64,000 nucleotides of DNA from Geomonas paludis (GTDB taxonomy: Bacteria; Desulfobacterota; Desulfuromonadia; Geobacterales; Geobacteraceae), in assembly GCF_014193585.1 (NCBI RefSeq), contig NZ_BLXY01000004.1:186001-250000 (forward strand), read 5' to 3'. The translations under genes and the position numbers were made by a program. Below the pieces are notes generated by a model, which saw only the letters and a list, made by a program, of their open reading frames with translations, did not search any database and was not told where the DNA came from. This document shows, one piece after another, positions 58,731 through 64,000 of this stretch (positions are counted from its first letter, which is position 1; the number at the start of each line of letters is the position of its first letter).

Positions 58731-59246
58731 ATGCGATACCAGCCGGAACCGAGACAATCCCTACTGGACAGGCTCACCGACCGTGACCCGGAATGTCCGG
58801 CTGAGACCGCCCGCTCCTCCCGCAGCAGCCTGAGGTCGCTGATCGACTCGGTGCTGCGCGACCTGGAGAACCTTTTCAACACCAGATGTTTCTCGGTTTT
58901 GAACCCGACCAAGGGACTGCCGCTCAGGGGACTGGCTCCGCAGGTGCCAGTCCCCCTCACTTCATATCTGCAGAACTCCATTATCAGTTACGGCAGCCGT
59001 GATTTCAGTCTGGACAACCCGCGCTCACACCGGGTGCAGCAGGCGGTACGCCTGGAAATAATAAGACTCCTCGACTGCTTCGAGCCACGGCTGAAGGACG
59101 TCACGGTCTCTTTAGGGCCGACGCAGGGAGAGCGGACCCTGAATTTTCGCATCGAGGCGGTGCTGCAAGTTGAGCCGGTAGCGCTCCCCACCGTCTTCGA
59201 CACTCACTTCGACATCAACAGCGGCGCTTATACCATCCTCTCGTGA
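58731..59246 (+). CDS. tssE: T6SS baseplate protein TssE, with a REP-like insert
   Basis: About 171 residues from ATG 58731, which has GGGAGG at 58721-58726; ATG 58701, overlapping hcp, is an alternative. The gp25-like fold is seen as RQSLLDRLTDRD, LRSLIDSVLRDLENLFNTR and the later ISYGSRDFSLDNPRS. The stretch between NTR and ISYG is longer than usual in the family, and 58927-58955 within it is a REP-like palindrome encoding part of LPLRGLAPQVPVPLT. The frame stays open. TssE joins the baseplate to the sheath. Confidence 0.85.
   Translation: MRYQPEPRQSLLDRLTDRDPECPAETARSSRSSLRSLIDSVLRDLENLFNTRCFSVLNPTKGLPLRGLAPQVPVPLTSYLQNSIISYGSRDFSLDNPRSHRVQQAVRLEIIRLLDCFEPRLKDVTVSLGPTQGERTLNFRIEAVLQVEPVALPTVFDTHFDINSGAYTILS
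58927..58955. repeat. REP-like palindrome inside tssE
   Basis: GGGGACTGG (58927-58935) and CCAGTCCCC (58947-58955) with centre CTCCGCAGGTG. It matches the inner arm of the repeat at 35450-35587 (GGGGACTGGCTCCGC...CCTGTCCCC), differing by one missing base and two substitutions. Confidence 0.75.
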
Positions 59247-59252
59247 TTGACT

Positions 59253-61028
59253 ATGCCTGATGACATCCTTCACTACTTCGAAAGAGAGCTCAGCTACCTG
59301 CGCCACACGGGGAGCAGTTTCGCCAGGAAGTACCCCAAGGTGGCGGGGCGGCTCCTGCTTGAGCCGACCAAGTGCGAGGATCCGCACACCGAGCGCCTCA
59401 TCGAGGCGTTCGCTTTCCTCTGCGCGCGCATCCAGCGCAAGATCGACGACGGACTGCCGGAGATCACCCAGTCGCTGTTGCAGGTGCTCTATCCGCAACT
59501 TACGGCCCCGATCCCGTCCTGCGCGGTGGTGAAGTTCGCGCCTCTGTACAGGAACCTGCCGGAGGGGTGCTACCAGATCGCCAAGGGGACGCCTCTCTTC
59601 TCGAAGCCGGTGGACGGGGTGTCCTGCCAATTCAGAACCGCCTATCCTGTCACGCTCTGGCCCGTGGAGGTCATCCATGCGTCGCTCGAGGCGCCGGTAA
59701 AGTTGGTTAAAGGCGCGCAGCAGGCGGTGCGGGTCCGTTTGTTGCTGCACGGAGCCGCCGGCTTTCCGGGCGATACGTTGCGCTTTTACCTGGACGGTCA
59801 GCCCCAGCACGTGTTCCTGCTGTACCAGTTGCTGTTGAATCACGTCTGCTCTGTGGAGTGTGTGCCGGCCGGTGCAGCGGTCGCTGATGCCGTGCACCTG
59901 CCACCCGGTTGCCTGCGGCCCGTCGGCTTTGCTGCAGATGAGGAGCTTCTTCAATACCCGCAACACTCATTCCCTGGGTATCGGCTGCTCCTCGAGTACT
60001 TCGCCTTCCCCCACAAATTCCTTTTCATCGATCTCAGTGGCCTTTCCGTACTGGGGAAAGGTGCGGCTTTCAGTCATTCCGTCGACCTTATCTTTTACCT
60101 CGACACTGCAGCACCGGAATCTTTAGTGGTTGGGCGAGAAACCTTCTGCCTCTATGCGACCCCCATGGTCAACGTATTCCAAAAGATAGCAGAGCCGATC
60201 AGGCACAACCACGGCAAGAGCGAGTACAGGGTCGTCCCTGACCTTCGGCGTGAGGGTGCCTTCGAGGTGCTTAGTGTCGATGAAGTAACGGCTGCCGGGG
60301 CGACTTCACCCGCCGAGGTGAAGCACTACTGCCCCGTATTCTCAGGGAGCGGAGGGGAGGATGGTGCAGGCCGCTTCTGGCAGATGCAGCGGCGGCCGGC
60401 ATCGCGCCCGCATCACGGCGGCACCGATGTTTTTCTTTCCGTTTGCGATCTTGCAGAGGCTGCGACTGCTCCACTGGAAGAAACCCTTCTGATCCGCGTC
60501 ACGTGCTCCAATCGCGACCTCCCTGCCAAGCTTCCTTGCGGCGATCCTGATTTCGAGACGGAATCTGCCGCGCCGCTTGCCGCGATCAAATGTCTTCTCA
60601 AACCAACGCACTCTTTACGTCCGTCGCTCGACGGGGAACTGCAACGCCGCCTGATTTCCCATCTCTCCCTGAATTACATTTCCCTCGTCGAAGGCGGTGC
60701 CGGCGCGCTGAGGCAACTGTTGTCCCTGTACGACTTCGCCTCGTCCTCTACCACGCGGCACCAGGTAGCCGGTATCGTCTCGGTGAGGTCGCGAGCAGTT
60801 ACCAGAAGAATAGGAGCCGGCTTCTGTCGCGGATTGGAAGTGACGATTGTCTTCGACGAGGAGAAGTACGTCGGCAGCGGCGTGTACCTTTTCGCCTCCG
60901 TTCTGGAAAGGTTCCTGGGGCAGTATGTGTCGGTGAATTCATTCGTGCAGCTTATGGCCGCGCGAGCCAGCGACGACACCATCATCAAACAGTGGCCGCC
61001 CCGAAGTGGCGACAGGGTCTTGCTGTGA
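59253..61028 (+). CDS. tssF: T6SS baseplate protein TssF
   Basis: About 591 residues. The TssF signature is YFERELSYLRHTGSSFARKYPKVAGRL, with LIEAFAFLCARIQRKIDDGLPE and QSLLQVLYPQLTAPIPS. It is a large wedge component of the baseplate. I chose ATG 59253; TTG 59247 is six bases upstream. The stop overlaps the tssG start. From about 60,000 on, base composition is visibly less GC-rich than in tssM-tssC. Confidence 0.9.
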   Translation: MPDDILHYFERELSYLRHTGSSFARKYPKVAGRLLLEPTKCEDPHTERLIEAFAFLCARIQRKIDDGLPEITQSLLQVLYPQLTAPIPSCAVVKFAPLYRNLPEGCYQIAKGTPLFSKPVDGVSCQFRTAYPVTLWPVEVIHASLEAPVKLVKGAQQAVRVRLLLHGAAGFPGDTLRFYLDGQPQHVFLLYQLLLNHVCSVECVPAGAAVADAVHLPPGCLRPVGFAADEELLQYPQHSFPGYRLLLEYFAFPHKFLFIDLSGLSVLGKGAAFSHSVDLIFYLDTAAPESLVVGRETFCLYATPMVNVFQKIAEPIRHNHGKSEYRVVPDLRREGAFEVLSVDEVTAAGATSPAEVKHYCPVFSGSGGEDGAGRFWQMQRRPASRPHHGGTDVFLSVCDLAEAATAPLEETLLIRVTCSNRDLPAKLPCGDPDFETESAAPLAAIKCLLKPTHSLRPSLDGELQRRLISHLSLNYISLVEGGAGALRQLLSLYDFASSSTTRHQVAGIVSVRSRAVTRRIGAGFCRGLEVTIVFDEEKYVGSGVYLFASVLERFLGQYVSVNSFVQLMAARASDDTIIKQWPPRSGDRVLL

Positions 61029-62017
61029 AGGGGAATGCGCTGAATAAACAGGGGCGTGATTATTTCACACGGTCGCGCGGTTTTTTTGAAACTGTCCGCC
61101 TACTGGAACGGTTGCACCTAGACAGCCAGGAGGTAGAGGGCGCCTCACCACCCGACGAGGAAAGGGTCAGCTTCACGGTGAGGAAAGGGTTTGCCTTCCC
61201 AGCAGCTGATGTAACCCGAATTGTGCTCGGTGACGACGGCGTCGCGCATGTCGAAGTTGCCGTGATGGGGCTCGTCGGTCCCTCCGGGGTATTGCCGCAT
61301 TGGTACCATGAACTGCTTTTGGAGCGGGAGCGGGCCGATGATCATGCCATGGGTGACTTCTACGACATCTTCCACAACCGCCTGATTTCCATTTTTTACC
61401 ATGCTTGGAAGCGCAACTCGCTTCTGCCACAGAAGAAAATCGACAACAGCGATGTCTTCTCCAATCATCTCTTCAGCTTTCTGGGACTAGGGACCGAGGG
61501 GCTGCGGGAAAAGCTCTCAGCAACGGAGGCATTGCTGCACTTCTGCGGTCAAGCAAGTCGACAGGTAGCATCGGCTAGCACGATTACTGAGCTCGTTCAA
61601 CATGTATTCGGCGTGGATGCCGAGGTCGAGCAGTTCGTGCCCCGTACGGTTGACCTGGAGCCCGCCGACCTGACTATGCTGGGGCAAAACAATTGCCACC
61701 TTGGCATCGACGCTGTCTGTGGGGCCAAGACCTGCGACATCCAATCAAACTTCCGGCTCTCTCTGGGGGCGATGGGCTACCAACAATTTCTCGAGCTATC
61801 GACGGGACAGGGACTGGAGCATCTGGTGTCGCTGGTCAGGTTCCTTGTGGGACCGGAATACGAGTTTGAAATACGGCTCGTTTTAAGAAGAGAGGAAGTC
61901 CCTGGGTGCAGGCTCGGCGAGGCAACTTTCGACGCACCAAGGCTCGGCCGATCCACGTGGCTCAAAGCTCCAAACTCCGTTCTTGATGCAGACCCCTATG
62001 TGACCGTCGCCGGTTAG
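61025..62017 (+). CDS. tssG: T6SS baseplate protein TssG
   Basis: About 330 residues, starting at GTG 61025 overlapping the tssF stop. The family features are FFETVRLLERL near the N-terminus, DVTRIVLGDDGVAHVEVAVMGLVGPSGVLPHWY, and a C-terminal LSTGQGLEHLVSLVRFLVGPEYEFEI. It builds the baseplate with TssF and TssK. Base use is less GC-rich than the tssM-tssC half. Confidence 0.85.
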   Translation: MKGNALNKQGRDYFTRSRGFFETVRLLERLHLDSQEVEGASPPDEERVSFTVRKGFAFPAADVTRIVLGDDGVAHVEVAVMGLVGPSGVLPHWYHELLLERERADDHAMGDFYDIFHNRLISIFYHAWKRNSLLPQKKIDNSDVFSNHLFSFLGLGTEGLREKLSATEALLHFCGQASRQVASASTITELVQHVFGVDAEVEQFVPRTVDLEPADLTMLGQNNCHLGIDAVCGAKTCDIQSNFRLSLGAMGYQQFLELSTGQGLEHLVSLVRFLVGPEYEFEIRLVLRREEVPGCRLGEATFDAPRLGRSTWLKAPNSVLDADPYVTVAG

Positions 62018-62056
62018 GTGCGAAAGCAGAAAGCTTACCTTTTGTGAGGTGTAGTC

Positions 62057-64000
62057 ATGGCGTTCACACAGCGTGACAGGGTCATGTGCCTGAAGACCTC
62101 GCTTGGCGAGGACGCCCTGCTTTTGACCGAGCTCAGCGGCGAGGAGGGCATCTCACGCAGCTTCAGTTTTGAACTGTCTTTGCAGTCTGAGCGCACCAGT
62201 ATTCCTTCCCAAGCCTTGCTCGGCAGTAATGCCACGGTTGTCATTACTCTTGCCAACGGCAACAAAAGGTACCTGAACGGGATCATTTCCAGCTTCACCC
62301 AAGGCAGATCGAGCGGCGAGGATGGCGAAGATTGCCGCTTCTCCTTTTACAGGTGTACCCTTGTTCCCTGGTTCTGGACCCTCAGCAAATCTGCCGACAT
62401 AAGGATTTTCCAGAACCGCTCAACACCGGAAATAGTAGAGCAGGTATTCAACGATTTTGGTCCGTCCTGGTACCGCTTTGAGTTGCGCGGGAGTTACGAC
62501 AAGAGAGAGTTCTGTGTCCAGTACCGGGAAACAGCCTTCAATTTTGTCTGCCGCCTTTTCGAGGAAGAAGGTCTCTTCTATTTCTTCCGGCACGAGGAGG
62601 GTAAGCATACGATGATCATCGCGGATTCTCCCGATGCCAATCCGCCTTGTCAGTTTCAGCACAGCGCTTCATCGCTTTCAAGCCCGATCGGTACCAGGAC
62701 GGAAGACGTCATCACCGCCCTGGAAATCACGCGCTACATACATCCCACCAGATACTCCCTTAACGACTACAACTTCGCCATTCCAAGGGCAGGATTAAAG
62801 GCGGAAGCTCCCGGTGCAGCCCAGTCACAGGGGACGAAATGCGAACTGTACGACGCTCCGGGGTGTTACGGCAGCAGGGCCGCAGGCGACAGACTGGCAA
62901 GGATCCGGATGGAGGAAGAAGAAGCTATGGCCACCGTCCTCGTCGGCAGTAGCGACTGCCGTGCCTTTGCCAGTGGCTATCGCTTCAGACTCAGAGATCA
63001 CTGCAGCCCCGAACTGGATGGTAAGGAGTTCCTCCTGGTCTCCGTGAAGCATAATGCAATGGAAGCATACGCCACCGATTCCATCTCCAGTTACCACAAC
63101 AGTTTCGAGTGCATTCCTCATCAGACACCGTACAGGCCGGCACGTCTGACTCCGAAGCCGGTGGTGCAGGGAACGCAGACGGCCGTGGTGGTGGGGCCGC
63201 CAGGAGAGGAGATCCACACCGACCAGTACGGACGCGTCAAGGTCAGATTTCGCTGGGATCGCGCGGGAAAAGCCGATGACAGCAGCTCCTGTTGGATCCG
63301 GGTGAGCCAGCCGCTGGCCGGCAACGGCTGGGGAGCGATGTTTCTCCCGCGTGTCGGGCATGAGGTCGTGGTCGATTTCCTGGAAGGCGATCCCGATCGC
63401 CCCGTCATCATCGGTCAGCTCCACAACGGAGTAAACCTGCCGCCGTACCAGTTGCCTGCGGCAAAAACAATGACTTGCATAAAGTCCTGTTCCACACCGG
63501 GTGCGCAAGGGCACAACGAGCTTTGCTTCGAAGACAAGAAGGGGGCGGAGCAGTTGTGCATTCATGCGCAGCGGGAACTGGTGAACAGGGTGAATGAGGA
63601 CTCGCTGGAGTGGGTGGGGCAGGACCGGCACCTGATAGTGAAGCGGGACCGGCTGGAGCAGGTGTGTGGCGATCAGCACCTGGAGGTAGTCGGAGATTGT
63701 AAGGAGAAAGTCGATGGTACCATGTCCGTTTCAGTGGGCGCAGATCTGCACGTGAGGGTGGCGGCAAAATGTGCTTTGGAGGCAGGGGAGGGCATCTTCT
63801 TTCTGTCAGGCCAGAGCGCCGTGTTCGAATCGTTGACCGAGATATCGCTGAAAGTGGGTGAGAACTTCATCAAAATCAGCCCGACAGGAGTGACCATCGT
63901 CGGCAGTAGCGTGCAGATCAACGAAGGTGGTACTGCCGCGAGTTGCACCCGGGCGTCCCCAAAGAGCCCAAAGGCGCCCAAAGATCCGCAGCACTCGTGA
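62057..64000 (+). CDS. vgrG: T6SS spike protein VgrG (TssI)
   Basis: 647 residues; the stop TGA is the last three bases of the window, so the gene is complete. The gp27-like part opens with FSFELSLQSERTSIP and YRETAFNFVCRLFEEEGLFYFFRHEEGKH. The gp5-like OB part has EIHTDQYGRVKVRFRWDR and the beta-helix ends PTGVTIVGSSVQINEGG. The short tail TRASPKSPKAPKDPQHS carries no recognisable effector domain. It forms the puncturing tip of the T6SS; an adaptor, PAAR or effector gene may follow outside the window. Confidence 0.94.
   Translation: MAFTQRDRVMCLKTSLGEDALLLTELSGEEGISRSFSFELSLQSERTSIPSQALLGSNATVVITLANGNKRYLNGIISSFTQGRSSGEDGEDCRFSFYRCTLVPWFWTLSKSADIRIFQNRSTPEIVEQVFNDFGPSWYRFELRGSYDKREFCVQYRETAFNFVCRLFEEEGLFYFFRHEEGKHTMIIADSPDANPPCQFQHSASSLSSPIGTRTEDVITALEITRYIHPTRYSLNDYNFAIPRAGLKAEAPGAAQSQGTKCELYDAPGCYGSRAAGDRLARIRMEEEEAMATVLVGSSDCRAFASGYRFRLRDHCSPELDGKEFLLVSVKHNAMEAYATDSISSYHNSFECIPHQTPYRPARLTPKPVVQGTQTAVVVGPPGEEIHTDQYGRVKVRFRWDRAGKADDSSSCWIRVSQPLAGNGWGAMFLPRVGHEVVVDFLEGDPDRPVIIGQLHNGVNLPPYQLPAAKTMTCIKSCSTPGAQGHNELCFEDKKGAEQLCIHAQRELVNRVNEDSLEWVGQDRHLIVKRDRLEQVCGDQHLEVVGDCKEKVDGTMSVSVGADLHVRVAAKCALEAGEGIFFLSGQSAVFESLTEISLKVGENFIKISPTGVTIVGSSVQINEGGTAASCTRASPKSPKAPKDPQHS

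Overview
The window (about 64 kb, high GC) looks like a chromosome segment of a Geobacter-type bacterium (Geobacterales/Desulfuromonadota: Geobacter, Geomonas or Citrifermentans). This rests on family recognition, not a database search. The pointers are: the lipid-synthesis gene order with a YceD-RpmF head, a KorDABC/VorDABC-type 2-oxoacid:ferredoxin oxidoreductase, a MucR-type regulator, a type III plus type I glutamine synthetase pair with PII, and many GC-rich REP-like palindromes between genes. Species cannot be fixed from sequence reading alone.

Layout. (1) 1-1.7 kb: end of an ABC_sub_bind periplasmic protein, a receiver-only response regulator, a small protein with a Cys-rich tail, and a YfcE-like phosphoesterase facing them. 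(2) 2.0-11.3 kb: sppA, then the fatty-acid/phospholipid block yceD-rpmF-plsX-fabH-fabD-fabG-acpP-fabF, then rpiB and glyA. (3) 11.5-24.3 kb: a radical SAM protein, a Fis-like HTH protein, comEC, a REC-GGDEF regulator, hisS, a pirin, dnaE and accA. (4) 24.3-31.2 kb: a gene-poor, lower-GC stretch with a repeat-bearing lipoprotein, a DUF445 membrane protein, a beta-propeller protein, an RluB-type pseudouridine synthase and mucR. (5) 31.4-39.8 kb: the korDABC-type operon, tRNA-Gln and tRNA-Glu, a PAP2 phosphatase, a HAD phosphatase, hrpB and an M23 peptidase. (6) 39.8-46.8 kb: nitrogen assimilation (glnN behind a sigma54-type promoter; glnB-glnA behind a sigma70-type promoter), then ppnP, gluQ and small genes. 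(7) 46.9-48.6 kb: tRNA-Gly, a small orphan gene and mobA-mobB. (8) 48.7-64.0 kb: a type VI secretion operon tssJ-K-L-M-A-B-C-hcp-tssE-F-G-vgrG, ending on the last base of the window.

How the genes work together. PlsX, FabH, FabD, FabG, AcpP and FabF form the initiation and elongation core of type II fatty acid synthesis; AccA supplies malonyl-CoA, and no FabZ/FabA or FabI is in view. GlnN, GlnA and PII form the ammonia-assimilation node. The four Kor/Vor subunits link an oxoacid to ferredoxin. The T6SS block has 12 of the 13 core components (TssA-TssG, TssI/VgrG, TssJ-TssM, Hcp). ClpV (TssH), PAAR proteins and effectors are absent and could lie past the right edge.

Most distinctive observations: a REP-like palindrome sitting in-frame inside tssE; a good -24/-12 promoter followed by an attenuator-like hairpin before glnN; several long snap-back repeats (17.1, 18.5-18.85, 35.5 kb); a probable CTG start for comEC; and the small receiver plus Cys-tail gene pair at the left edge. 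The core metabolic genes are otherwise ordinary, and I saw no clear wholly new system.
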